Source: Planococcus citri
Lineage: Eukaryota > Arthropoda > Insecta > Hemiptera > Pseudococcidae
Assembly (NCBI RefSeq): GCF_950023065.1
Contig: NC_088681.1
Span: forward strand, 36,242,836-36,306,835
Reading direction: 5' to 3'
Length of the DNA: 64,000 bases
Translations under genes and position numbers: made by a program
Part shown: positions 1 through 11,600 of the stretch, piece by piece
How positions within the stretch are numbered: position 1 is the first letter of the stretch
Layout of the letters: every line of letters begins with the position of its first letter
Notes under the pieces: model-generated
What the model was told of the DNA's origin: nothing
The model's input: the letters and a program-made list of their open reading frames with translations, nothing else
The model's database searches: none

Positions 1-31
1 CGACAGCGGCGGCTGCTTTCTCAGCGATGAG
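1..31 (-). CDS. ELOVL: ELOVL coding exon 8, partial
   Basis: Acceptor TTTTGTTTTAG followed by LIAEKAAAAV, in frame with the preceding exon. The stop codon and any C-terminal ER-retrieval signal lie beyond base 1. Confidence 0.85.
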
Positions 32-3000
32 CTAAAACAAAAGCGATTTTTTTTTGTTAGTTTTTTTTAGGTACCTAGGTATATGAATTACGTAAGTATT
101 TCTAGAATTAAATAACACTAATTAATGAGTAATTCAATTCGTGTTTCACGTGTATTTCATTACATACGAAGAACATAGACATTAAAAAAAAACGTTACAT
201 ATTCCGAGTAATTTTATAGTGGAAATTTCCCGCTATGAAAATTCAACTTACCCTTTGTTTTTTAATGTAAGCTTGTTTGTAGAAATCAGAGAACAAAAAG
301 TAGAACATAACGGCGTGCATTCCGATCCAGAATACGAAAGCTTTCGGATAATTGCATTCGATGAAGAGCAGTTGGAAAGCGTGGATGAATACCAAGATGA
401 ATTGTACCTGGAATTGATCATTTATTTGAACGATATTAATTATACAATTCGTATGTGTTTGATCGATTGAGAAAGATTAGGCATATAACGATGAAATTAC
501 GTACCATTTGAAGAGCGGTCAAGTATTTCTTCCACCATAAATATCTTTGCATTTGTGGTCCCATGGCAGCCAACATGTAATAAGCGTACATAATTATGTG
601 GACGAAAGTGTTCAATAAACCGAAGAACGTACTGTGACCCCCTGAAAATGATCAAATTGGTCAGTTTTTTGCAAATAAATATCACTTTGGGAGATATATA
701 ACGAGTTTTATTTACCTGGGGTGAATTTAACTCCGAACCATACACTCAATGGCATAATACCGTGATGGATAACGTGTAAAGTAGTGACTTGGTCGTACTT
801 TTTCCTTAATACGAAGAAGAACTGTAAATAATACACGCATGTGGTCACATTTATGAACTGAAAATACCTCATGGTAAATTGATAAATGAAAAAATAAAAC
901 CAACCGTGTCGAAAAATTCGGTGAATTTGGAGAAATAATACCACCAACAACCTCGAGCAACCTGGAATTAAAAATTACCAAAAATTAATGACTTAATTCG
1001 TACTCGATATCTATTTTGAAGTTTCTGAATTTTTTAAAATTCAAAAAAAACATCGACAAGTATGATAAGCGAATTCCCACGTTGGAAGGCATGGTCTAAT
1101 CATTCTTAGGAAAAATATTTAGCCCCTCGTCATATCTTCTGTACCTCCCTCCCATAACGTGAAAAAATATTTACTTATCGGTAAAAATGATTTTTCTTTA
1201 ATTTCCAATTGAATAATTTTGAATTTGAGCGAAATAATAAACTCGCCAAAGAGAATTTTTGGAAATCTTTTCAAATTTCTTTCAAGTTGTTTTTTTTGTT
1301 GAAATTTCTTTTCGAAGGTTCAAGGTTCCATAGTCAAAAATGGATCACATTTTTTTTTTTTTTTTGATTTTTTTGCTGTAGGGAAAATTTAAATGAACCC
1401 ATCTCCCTGCAAAATTAATGATCTGCTAAAATTTCGGGATGACCAATTGATCTGACAGCTTCCACAATTTCAAATTTTGTGAAATTCTCGCAGCATTTCG
1501 AAACAATTTGGAACAGTTGCATCAGAGATGATTCAAAGAACAATTTGACCTGAAGAGACCATTTCATCTGTCTTTTTATCTATCAGTGTGGTTTTTCATA
1601 CGTATAAAATTCTTCAACTCACTCTGAGGGCAGCTGGTGATTCAGAGTAGTCCACTGGTTCACATCTTAAACTGTATCCTCTCATCCATGCACTATCCAT
1701 AGCCTGAAAAAATATGAAAAATCAATTAGTTCCATTATTAGAATAATATACACAGCTACCAACTAACAAAAGTACAGAATTAATACAGAACGTAGACAAA
1801 AAAGAATTGGTTCAGACGAAACTAGATTGAAAGAGCATGCAAAAATGTTCCATCAACTCAAATTTTAGATGCTGAAGTTCATATTCTTAATTGTACTGCA
1901 TTTTAAAAAAAAATTCAAATTTGTAGGATTAAAATCAAAATTCGACTTAATTGAGCTAGATGTATAAATTTAGTAAGTACATATAAACTTTACACCCTTC
2001 TCCTTCCCACCATTTAAAAACTGTTTTGAGTAGTTTTCAACAGTCTAGAATTGCATATTCCGCGATAACTTCGCTTCAGTAGGTATAATCTTGAACGTTG
2101 AAAAGAGTGATATTTTCCTAAACCTACAGGTTATGGCTCCTTCAAACTTCGGGTTAGACAATAATATCACCACAGCAAAATTTACTTAGTTTACGAACTC
2201 CTGCTCACTTCTACTATTGAAAACGTGTTTCAAGGTGTATTTTTTTAATGGTGATTGGCTCCTTCAATTTCATAGTTAGGCAACATATCCATCTCGCGTT
2301 TGGAGTGAGCGGTAAGAAAGGTGTAAGCCGAACAACGTTATGATCAACACATTACCAGAGTAATCCAAAGGTGCTCAATGCTCATGTCGGAGCGTTTTTC
2401 TTCTTATTTAGTTTTTCTAAAACGAGTCCTTTTTGAAAAAAAAATAAAAAGGCAAGATTTCAAAAATCGAAAATTAAATTTTCAAAATAGGTTTTAGGGT
2501 GGCCTGTTTGACAGATAAAAAGAAAGCGTTTTCCATAACTGTCCATTTCTACAATATTAAAGGAGCTTTCAACTGAAAAATTTCATAAACTTCTTTGGCT
2601 CCAGCTTCTTCAATTTCGAAAATCATCATAAAATTTGTAATTTTTCATTTTTTTGGTCACTTTTTTCGACTTTGAAGATAAATTACTTATTGCATTGAAA
2701 AAATGTTTCATTTTAATCATAAGAAGTCGTGAATCATGCCAAAATCCATTCAAAAATATTATTTTTGTAAATTTTAGAATGCAGACCATTATATTTTCTT
2801 TTTCAATTTCCAAACGAAGCAAATTAAAAAAAAAAACGAGGGGTAATTTGAATTTTTAGCAAATAATGAAGACACAATACTTATGGGTGAGGAATTTCAA
2901 TCTACTAAATCAGTCAAGACTGGCAATGAAAGTATCTTGTCACACTTTTCAACTCGTAATGTATTATTTAAAAAACAACAACGACGTAGAGGTAAAAAAT

Positions 3001-6000
3001 GAGTTTCTTTGGAAAATTTTGAGCCTCGAAACAGCATAAAAAATATATCATTCTCTGGATTAAATTAGGTATCGGCGGTAACTTCGTATCTTCTTTCTTC
3101 GCACAAAGCCTATAATTTTTACAAATAACCATGCAAAATAATACACCCGAAGTAAGTATCCCTCGATAAAACAATTTCATCAATCCAATAATTACCTACA
3201 ACTACCTACATCGACGAGGGAAAAAAATTATTTTCTGGAAGGTTATTCGAGTACACAAGCGCCAATTCAGCCTACAAATATCAGCACACAAAAAACTAGG
3301 CATATGTGGATACCGGAGCGTATAAAACATTATTTATAGACATAAAACCAATAATTCGGACCCGGATCAAAAAATAAAATAAAACAGGGACCTAAATTCC
3401 AAAATTTTGTTACGCTGCTCACGCTTTTGTAAAAGTTGATACAAACGATTATACGAACTCAAAGAATCGGCGATTTTTCAAAGATGGTACGTTGAAAAGC
3501 GTGAAATATGATTAATCCGACAATAACGACCAAGGCTAAACAGGGCACCGTTAACACTCGTGTAAATACACATAAATATTATACCGATGTGAACAACCCT
3601 TGGTAAAATTTGTCGCCAATTCAAGGTAAAAATACTCGTATACCGCTTCGAGTGTTTCTTTACATTGATATACGTAACTTATAAATACACATCATGTAGG
3701 TAGGTAGTATGTGTAACGGCCTTATACATTTAAATTACTTTGGATTTGATAAGTAATACGCCATTTGCACTGTTATAGGTCAAGCGCCTCTATGCGTAGA
3801 TATTTTTTGTCATAATTTCCAATATTGGAACTTGAATAAATCAAATTGGATATAAATTACCTAATTATTATGATACGTACTTACGAAAGCAGTAAACTTA
3901 CCTCGTAAAATAACCACGTAGAAAATATAACTTGAACGAAGTTATAAATGAGTAAAGTTTTTCGTAACACGAATGGTTTACGATTTTCCATGTATTTTGG
4001 TCCGATTACTTTGACAATCAAGACGTACGATAGACATACCAACATCGTCGGGAATGGACTGCTCATCAGGAACCAGTCCTTTACTCGAGGATCTGAAATA
4101 AATACAAAAGGAATTAATTAGGTACCTAACAATTTTTTCAAAATATGTGTATAGCTTCATCAGAGATGGGTGTTGCAAAAATAATCCCTAATAATTTATC
4201 TTCTACGATTGCAACAATTTTCAAAAATTCGTCCCCACCTCCCCTTCTTTTAAAATGAATTGATCTATCAGTGTAAAATGCAACATAGATTAAGCACATC
4301 GTTTTCAAAAGGTGCAGCATTACGAATAGAAATACTCACAATTTATCAAGTTATACAGTTTGTTTACATTCGGTAAACAAGAAATGAAGAAATCTTAACC
4401 TCTCCTCTTATTCTCCATCGAAGGTAATTTTTTCTTATTTACTAATAAGTTTTTTCGTGTATTTTTGCGAGTATATTTCCATACAATCAATCATTTAAAG
4501 CACGTAGGTGTCTATTTATTTCTTAAAAATATGTATATTCGACGTTCTCGTTGAGAATTAATCGTCGTAGCGTGTAATTTGAATAATGGTTGTAGAAGAA
4601 GGGTTGAAAGTAAGCAAATGTAAAAAATCACTGCGCACGTGAATTTTAAGGTTTTTTTAATATTGTTTTTGGCCCACTATTGATAAGACTTTTCCGTTAT
4701 AGACGATAATGGAAGTGCACTGAAAATACCTGTGTACACATTTTAATACATCTTAAAATGTACATAAAATTCTATTTTACAGAGGCATTAATTTTTTTTT
4801 ACTTTCAATTTGAACATTAACTCAGTGACAGTCTGATAGGAATAGGTAGACAGGAGGAGTAAAAACTTCACAAAGTTCTTCTCCAAGTTCAAGGTTTCCT
4901 GATGTTTAAAACCAGTTTAAAGCTTATTCGTAAGTATGTAGCACTGAATAGGTAATTAAATTCCTAGTTACTTGCTGAGTACAATTGTGAAACGATGAAA
5001 GCTATATCAAAGAATGAATTCTAATGCATTTACGAAAATTTATCGTGCCATCGTTCAAAATGTTAATTTTGTTCTAGAAATTTATTTCAAAATGGCAGTC
5101 GACACATTGAAAATTCTTACTTTCGTTGCTTCACTTTCGATGATTTTTAAGAGGTGGTTTCTCTTCACCATTTTTCAATGTTTAGGAGAGGGGTGTATAA
5201 GGGAGTCAGCCAATCAGGCTAAAATAAAGGGTTTCAAAAATTTTATAAAGTTCAAAATTTTGGTATACCTATTGAAGATTTATTTTTTTGAATTCTTTAT
5301 GGATTTGAAGGGCAACAGGGTCAAATAAAATGACCCTCCCCCCTCACCGGTCTTTTATAGAGATCACTCACAAAACAAAATGGTGATTAAAAAAACAAAC
5401 CAGCATAAAAAACACTCGCAGAAGATTTTTAGTCTTTTAACACAGAATGTCCCAAAAAGAGGAGAAATACCTGAAGTGAATTTTGAATACTTACTAGCTA
5501 AAAACAGGCTCCAAAAGATCTGATAATATTTTTGGTAAAAAATTTACATGTTCCTAACTTTTTTGTAATAATTGAAGCAAATGCAAATCACTGAAATTTC
5601 TAATGTTTTTTTTTTTTTTTTTTTTTTTTTTTTTGTACTTAAAAAAGGTAACTAACAAATTTTTTTTCATAATTTTTTTTTATCATAATTGATTGGAAAA
5701 TATGCAAACGCTGATTTAGCAATTTTTCTCATCAACATTGCCAAAGACTCCAGTGAACAGTAAATACTTCGATTTTTTTTTTTAGTTTCAAATTCCATAA
5801 GTCAGATAATACCTATCGAAATTTTCTATGTTTTGTAGAGTGATCCTGTTCATATACTCGTGGACATTTTTTGTAATTTTCTGCTCTTACTAAAGTTTTT
5901 AGTTTATACCTTATTTTAAAAATTTCATGAAAATTTTGACTTCTCAACTACGAGTAAAAATTATGTGATGACGAGAGGTCCATGCAAAAGTTGAAAAAAA

Positions 6001-8687
6001 TATTTAAAAAGTAAGTACTCAGTAAAAAAAAAGTTTATTGAAAGTTCTCAATTTATGTGTCAGAATTCTTTGAAATAACCTTCTTGTAAAGAAAAAAAAT
6101 ACCCACTAGTCTCCTCAGCAATGTTGGTCTCCATATGTACAACTCTGTCAAAATTGAAAAAAATTTAAAAATGAAAATGAAGAAGAAGTGAATGAAAATT
6201 TTTCAGAAATTTACAATTTTTGCGACAGAACTCTAAATTGAAGGTACCTACGTCTTAAAAAAAAATTTCTCAGTCTTTCAAATAATTTTGGTTCCTATAA
6301 GTGCAATCCCCAACTCCTTTTGAAAAAAAATGTTGAAGATCTGAAAAACATATTTGTGACGTGCTCTACGAGAATCGACCTTAGGTAAAAAAATGTGTTT
6401 TGAGAAACATGCATTTAAAGTTTTGAAGTGTGTTTTCGCCTTATTTTCGGGTAGGTATGCAACAGAAACGTCTCCAGTAGTTTCGTCTAGGTCCCCTTTA
6501 GCTCTGTGACTGTTCGTGTAAACCAGTCATAACTGTAAGGTCCTATGCTGCCACGCTAGCCACGTAGCGCAGCTGATGGACCATCACGCCGGAGGTACCG
6601 AGTTCAAATCCCTCCTAACCCAACAATTTTTTTAAAATTTTTTTCAGTTGTTTTTTTTATTGTAATATTTTTTCAAGCAGATTTTTCACTGAAAATGAAA
6701 TTTATTCTACTTTTTCTTCTTTTAAAAAATTAATGAATTAACAAGTTTTTATGAAGTGAAATACACGAATGGGGCTTGATAAGTGTTTGTATGCAAATTA
6801 GGTTATTTTTTACTGCCAAAATCATAAAAAATAAAAAAATTGAATTTTGAGTTGATTTTGGCCCTACCCCTCAACTTTGGGGTCGATTTCCAAGGAAAGT
6901 AAAAGAGATAGGAAGTTGCGGTTTGCGCCATTGGAAAGAGCGTCTTTTTTTCTATAATAATCGCTCATCAACTTGAAAACCCTTTTTTTGACCTAAGGTC
7001 GATTCTCGTAGAGCACGTCACATTTTGTGCCAGAACCAATGTTTAAAAAAATTCTCCCCTGTTTTCTTGAAAAATATTTGCTTTCTCCACAGTTGAAAAA
7101 AAATACAAAAAAATAACTCGAATGAGAGATGGTTTTTTTTGGGTGGGGGGGGAGAGAAGAGTTTATTTAAAAAGGATGTCATGCAAAGGCATCGTGACAC
7201 AGAAATTGAAATTTAAAAAAAATATTCATCGACTCTTGATTATTTTTTTTTGTTTTTTCGATTTTGATGGACTTTGCATAGGAGGACAAACATATTTTTT
7301 TCGAAGACTGATGTGAGTTTTTTTTCTTAAAAATAGAGTTATGATGAGTTCTGTCTCAAAAATTGAAAATTCGAAATCACAATTATCCGATTGTTTTCAA
7401 TCTGGAGAGGAGGGAGGACTATCTGTAAGTTGGGGCACCACTTTTTTGGGACTTATGGAAAAATCAAAAAATGAGGAATTATTTCTTCATAATATCCGAC
7501 AACTTTCACGGACGATAGCATAAAAAAGCGAAAAAAACAAACCTAATATTTTAGTGATCATTTTGATATGCACTTTGGATACCCCTGGTCCTAATTTAGT
7601 CAAGTTCGGGCCATTTATCTTTTTCTAATCGCGGTGTATCAAATTTCAAAATCAAAATTTTAATAAAAAGAACAGAAAAATTTTACAAAAACCAATTTTG
7701 TTGATTTCAAAAATGAAGAGAGAAGCTATAATTTGTGTTTGAACTTGGAAAAATTCTCAATTTCGAAAACTTTGGAAAACGTAATTTTTATTTTGGCGGT
7801 GGCGGGATGTTCATCTTTTAAACAGTTTGATAGCCAAAACAAAGTTTACTAGCTATGCCTCTATAATTTCACACAAGAGTCTATTGTGGGGCTGTTTATT
7901 CATCTAAGCTTCTGGAAAATTACACATCATTTGAGTGACCAGTGAGACTAGTGAGTACCTACATGTATCATACATTACTTAGAGAAGTCATCATTAATCG
8001 ATTATTTTTTATAAATTCCAAGGCAAACGAGAATCGTTCAATGTGTAACAAAAATACGTGAAAATATTCGCTATAAACATTGTAGGTACGTAGTAGGCTA
8101 CTTATCGTGGAAAAACAAAAAAAAAAGAAAATTACAAGCACCTATATAATATGTTTATAAGCGATACCTATATGAGCAGATCGTTATCATCCAGACTCAT
8201 TAATTTTAAACCAATTCGAGTCGAAATGATTATCACGGGTAATTACATGTATGTACTAGGTATAGCCAGGCGATTAAACATTGAAATGATGCGAGAGAGA
8301 ACAAATGCTGTGCAACGAATGAATCGTAACACACGAGACAAAAAAATTACCTAGGCTGTTTGGCGAGATGGTTTTAGAGAATCTAGTCTAATTGGATACG
8401 ATGATGAGAAAAACTCGAGAGATTCGGAACAATGGACTATGACACGTCCTATATGCATTTCATTATGATACTTCGATAATACCATTTCCAAGTAAGACTC
8501 GAAATTTCATTATGTAAAAGATCAATATCGAAGTTATTGCGAATATTTTTTTTTCATAACCACGTGAGAATTTGCTACGAAGGTCGTAAGACGAATAAAA
8601 TTTTCACTTACCGCTGTAATCATTCATCAGTACTCTGTAGCCGTCTACAATCCGATGGAGCACCATTTTGGCGATTTATTTATCGAT
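1..8687 (-). CDS. ELOVL: ELOVL-family very-long-chain fatty acid elongase (eight exons, 3' end cut by window)
   Basis: Condensing enzyme (3-ketoacyl-CoA synthase) of the ER fatty-acid elongation cycle, which adds two carbons from malonyl-CoA to long acyl-CoA. Coding exons, in transcript order, are 8612-8666, 3902-4092, 1623-1703, 905-961, 716-821, 505-641, 252-407 and 1-31. All joins are GT/AG and in frame, giving 271 residues with no stop. Family signatures seen: KFTEFFDT (residues 121-128), the QVTTLHVIHH histidine box with HxxHH at 144-148, NTFVHIIMYAYY at 174-185, and TALQMVQ at 205-211 (TxxQxxQ). Hydrophobic segments match a multi-pass ER protein. Family members are usually about 280-350 residues, so only the C-terminal tail is missing. 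The wording of the motifs and the DPR.KDWFLMSSP start resemble the insect ELOVL1/ELOVL7-like group; the subfamily is inference. An upstream non-coding exon is implied by a 3' splice site at 8688-8690. Confidence 0.96.
252..407 (-). CDS. ELOVL: ELOVL coding exon 7
   Basis: 52 codons, residues 210-261, from VQFILVFIHAFQLLF to FSDFYKQAYIKKQR: the last two membrane segments and the start of the basic cytosolic tail. Acceptor GATCAATTCCAG, donor GTAAGT. An 83-codon reading frame on the plus strand at 219-470 is only the complement of this exon. Confidence 0.96.
505..641 (-). CDS. ELOVL: ELOVL coding exon 6
   Basis: Residues 164-209. Contains the NxxxHxxMYxYY motif (174-185) and WWKKYLTALQM, the first part of the TxxQxxQ motif that is completed in the next exon. 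Acceptor CATTTTCAG; donor GTACGT. Confidence 0.96.
716..821 (-). CDS. ELOVL: ELOVL coding exon 5 (histidine box)
   Basis: Residues 129-163 plus one base. Carries QVTTLHVIHHGIMP, the HxxHH box that defines the family and is required for condensing activity. Acceptor ATTATTTACAG; donor GTAAAT. Confidence 0.96.
905..961 (-). CDS. ELOVL: ELOVL coding exon 4
   Basis: 57 bases, residues 110-128. Ends with the KxxExxDT signature (KFTEFFDT). Acceptor TTTTTAATTCCAG; the donor GTTGGT is weak. The following intron is only 83 bases (822-904). Confidence 0.93.
1623..1703 (-). CDS. ELOVL: ELOVL coding exon 3
   Basis: 81 bases, phase 0 at both ends, residues 83-109, including GYSLRCEPVDYSESP, the conserved luminal loop of insect ELOVL proteins. 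Acceptor TTTTTTCAG; donor GTGAGT. Confidence 0.95.
1704..3901. other. ELOVL intron 2, no gene
   Basis: About 2.2 kb of AT-rich intron. Several short open frames (for example near 2610-2860 and 2968-3183) show no domain or codon pattern. Around 1820-2060 lies a copy of a dispersed repeat that recurs near 25215-25400. Confidence 0.7.
1820..2060 (+). repeat. dispersed repeat, copy A
   Basis: Shares the order AGATTGAAAGAGCATGCAAAAAT, a TTTTAGATGCTG block, a pyrimidine-rich stretch and CTGTTTTGAGTAGTTTT with 25215-25400, at roughly 70-75 percent by eye. Family unknown. Confidence 0.45.
3902..4092 (-). CDS. ELOVL: ELOVL coding exon 2
   Basis: Acceptor TATTTATTTCAG, donor GTAAGT. Encodes residues 19-82, starting DPRVKDWFLMSSPFP, which is the conserved N-terminal block of insect elongases and leads into the first membrane segment. 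Confidence 0.95.
6355..7022. mobile_element. terminal-inverted-repeat element with tRNA-like interior (MITE-like)
   Basis: Perfect 32-base inverted repeats at 6355-6386 and 6991-7022 (outer end TGTGACGTGCTCTACGAGAA) enclose about 600 bases without a coding frame. A clear target duplication is not seen; ATTT borders both sides but is not convincing. The interior includes the tRNA-like stretch at 6550-6620. Superfamily not identifiable from the ends. Confidence 0.7.
6550..6620 (+). other. tRNA-like sequence with pol III A and B boxes
   Basis: TAGCGCAGCTGATGG fits an A box and GAGTTCAAATCCC a B box at normal tRNA spacing, followed by CTCCTAACCCAACAA and a T7 run that would serve as a pol III terminator. 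Acceptor, D and T stems pair poorly, so it is not a working tRNA; a tRNA-derived SINE head or pseudo-tRNA is more likely. Confidence 0.5.
8612..8687 (-). CDS. ELOVL: ELOVL first coding exon with 5' UTR remnant
   Basis: The ATG is at 8664-8666 (minus strand) in the context GCCAAAATGG, a typical insect start. It encodes residues 1-18 (MVLHRIVDGYRVLMNDYS) plus one base, and ends at a GTAAGTG donor (8611 downward). Immediately upstream, T-rich sequence runs into GTTCGCAG, so the exon begins at 8687 with about 21 bases of 5' UTR. The gene therefore has a further non-coding exon and its promoter lies to the right, unlocated. Confidence 0.88.
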
Positions 8688-11600
8688 CTGCGAACAAAAA
8701 AAAAAAACAGAAAACAATAAAAATCTAGTATTTTCATCTCTAACATATTTTACACATAGATTATAGAAAATGCACCGCGATGAGTACTTAGCGGCCATTT
8801 TACGCGATGTGTCATTGACGTAACTATGATAGTGGTTAAAAAAAAATACATTTTTTGGTTTCACTTTCTACAGCTCTCGTACATAGATTTCCCTTTTTTA
8901 AAGGAGATGACCTTGACTTAGCTCCTTATTCAGAATATTTTACACCCCACCCCGATTGGCCGGTCATTTCGACATAATTACATCAAGGAACGCGTACGCA
9001 GTGCCACGAAGGTCTACATTATATTAAAAATTTCTTTCATCCTATAGTTAGACATCTTTGTATATGCGTAACGTATATGCACCGAAGACCGACTCGATTA
9101 TTCGTAAAATAAACTGGTTTAAAGTATATATATAGACTCTACTACATACTAATAAATCTGCTATCGAATTATTTTCGTTACGTATATTCTTATTAGGTCA
9201 TTAACACGAAGATTTTTTTTCTTCATAAGAATGAATTAGATATGCAAATAGCCACGCGAGTTGATCCAGCTACCGACCTGGGGACCTGGCGCAGCGAGAT
9301 GCGTTCTCTCAATGGGATAACCGATAGGTAGATAGAGATACATACGTAAAATCTAGCGTGCATTTATTCATAAGCTGAATTTACGACGATTTTTTAAATG
9401 CAGAGATTATAAATGAAGTTGTAGAAATTATTGAATTGATAATTATGTTCGAAAAGATATTTACGAAACAATTTTTTTTTTTTTAATTTACTTAATTAAT
9501 ATTAATTTAATCTATAAATTTTCATTTCTTAATCGATTCACTCGATACCTCGAATCTTCAAAATTACATAAAAAAGCGACGCCAAGTGAAAAATTGGATC
9601 AAGATTTTCGAAATTTCAAATTGGTTTCAATAATATTTATTTAATTTTGAAAATTGATACATTCCTCAAATAAAAAAAATTACTCCAATTTTCGATTTTG
9701 AAAAGATTTTATTCTAGAATTTGAAATCCAGAAAAATTTGCACTGAAATACCAAGATATCTACATACCAATTTTTAAAATCAACTAATCTTTTCTTTTTT
9801 GGTATTTTTAATAATTATTTTGAATTTTTATTCAAATTTTAGGAAAAACTTCCACTTGAAACGAAAATTTGTCAATCTTAAATAAAATTTCAAACTGACA
9901 TAACTTGGTCATGGGACCCTAGGTATCTTCAACCTCGATTTCTGAAATAATGAATTTTTTCCAAAACGAGAAGCCTTTGTGGCATATTTTTTATTCTTAC
10001 ATAATATTTTTAAAAAATCCTTTTGGAATTGAAAAAAATAATCAAAAAACCTGCTGCAAGAAAAGGATGATGCTTAAATTTTTATTCTGAGCAGAGGTTC
10101 TCATTTTCAAAATGTTTTTAATAAAATTGTAGTCGTCAACTTTTTTTATTCGAAATTCATTTGCAAATTATAACACTGATTTTGGCTAAGTTTTCGGGTC
10201 AGTAATTGTTGCAAAAATTCTACTCACTTCAATTTTTCACTCTAGCTTCTCGAATCAAAATGTTAGAAATGTCACTTTTCAGCTCGAAATATTTTTCCCG
10301 AATCATAAAATTCCAACTGATGGGAATTTATTTTCAAATTTTCTGTTTAAAAAGGAGGTAATTTGAGAATTTTTCACCCAAAACCCAAATTTTCAATAAA
10401 TTGGTCACCAATTTTTCCAAAGAGGGAAAATGGGGAAGGAAGGAAAGAAGGGGACAGTAATAGCGCTTTCAGTTCTTGCTCTAATCAGTTTTGAACTTGA
10501 ATTAGTGATGAGTCGGCGAATAAAACACTCAGAACCATCGACTTTCATAGGATCAAAAATTAACGATTTCTGACTTGATGCAATACTTGACTATGATCAG
10601 AAAATATAAACCTCGGATACAAATATCTTTAAGGTCGTAATTTCTATGAAATTACATCTTACCGAAGGGCTGAAAAATGAACATTTCTAACCATAAATCT
10701 CAACCTTTCTCAACCAGAAGTGCAATTTATTCAATTTCAAAACATGACCAGCCAGGTGGTTTTTTTTTCGAAAATTGATAATCTCAAAATTCACATCTGA
10801 ACCAAATACATACTTTCGTCATATATAGAAATTTTAGAGGAATTAAAAAGGAACTTCTAATGTTTTTTTTTAGTCGTTTTCGTCGAAGTCAGTTTTTTTT
10901 CAATTTGGAAAAATGCACTCATCATAAGGAGGAGGAATAATCAAAGATTTTCAATTTCTCTGAACTTGACATAAATAATGACATATTTCGAGTTGATATT
11001 AGTCTATAGGTTGAGTGGTCCGGGAGGCGGTTCAAGGGTTCTCAATTTTTTGTAAAAATGTAAAAAAAAAAAAACAGAAAAAATTGACAAACTCTGTGCA
11101 AACTCGAGTTGATGTGTAGTTGTTGTTTATATGTAGGCCTTTTTTTTTGTATTTCCTTCCTTTAGGGGGACGCTAAATTGAAGTTACAAGTCCCTAATTT
11201 CCATACCCCTCTCCCCCCGGCCACTGAGTTTTGAGGGAAAAAAGTCCAAGTACCTAAATTATTTTTTTATTGTTTAAAAAAATGTTGAACTTTTTTGAAA
11301 TAAAATTTTGATTACGTTTTTTTTACTCTTCAAGTACTAATGTTCCATAATTGAAAAATTGCAATGTGACAACCTTGACAGATTTTGTATTTAGATAATT
11401 TTAAACTAAAAAAAAAATCAAAATTTTTTAAAAAAGTTACCATTTTATTTACTTAGGTAGATATTTTTTATTTTTTTCAAATTCTTTCATTTTTTTAGTT
11501 TTTATGGCAAGTTTTAGATCCTTTTGAATTTTCCTTCCGCGCTCCCTCACAAAAAAAGCCTGTTTATATGTACGAGCATGTGTACTTACTTACTTCAAAA

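Larger units (their letters stand above)
4093..8611. other. ELOVL intron 1, no gene
   Basis: About 4.5 kb. It holds a 29-T run at 5606-5634, the inverted-repeat element at 6355-7022 and otherwise AT-rich unique-looking sequence. Open frames here (up to 104 codons near 5014-5328) have low-complexity, F/K/I-rich translations and are not supported as genes. Confidence 0.7.

Noticed and set aside
219..470. 83-codon plus-strand open frame with an acidic, gene-like translation
   Set aside because: The minus strand of the same bases is ELOVL exon 7 with correct splice sites and membrane segments; the plus frame is its shadow.
6550..6620. Functional tRNA gene
   Set aside because: A and B boxes fit but the acceptor, D and T stems do not pair.
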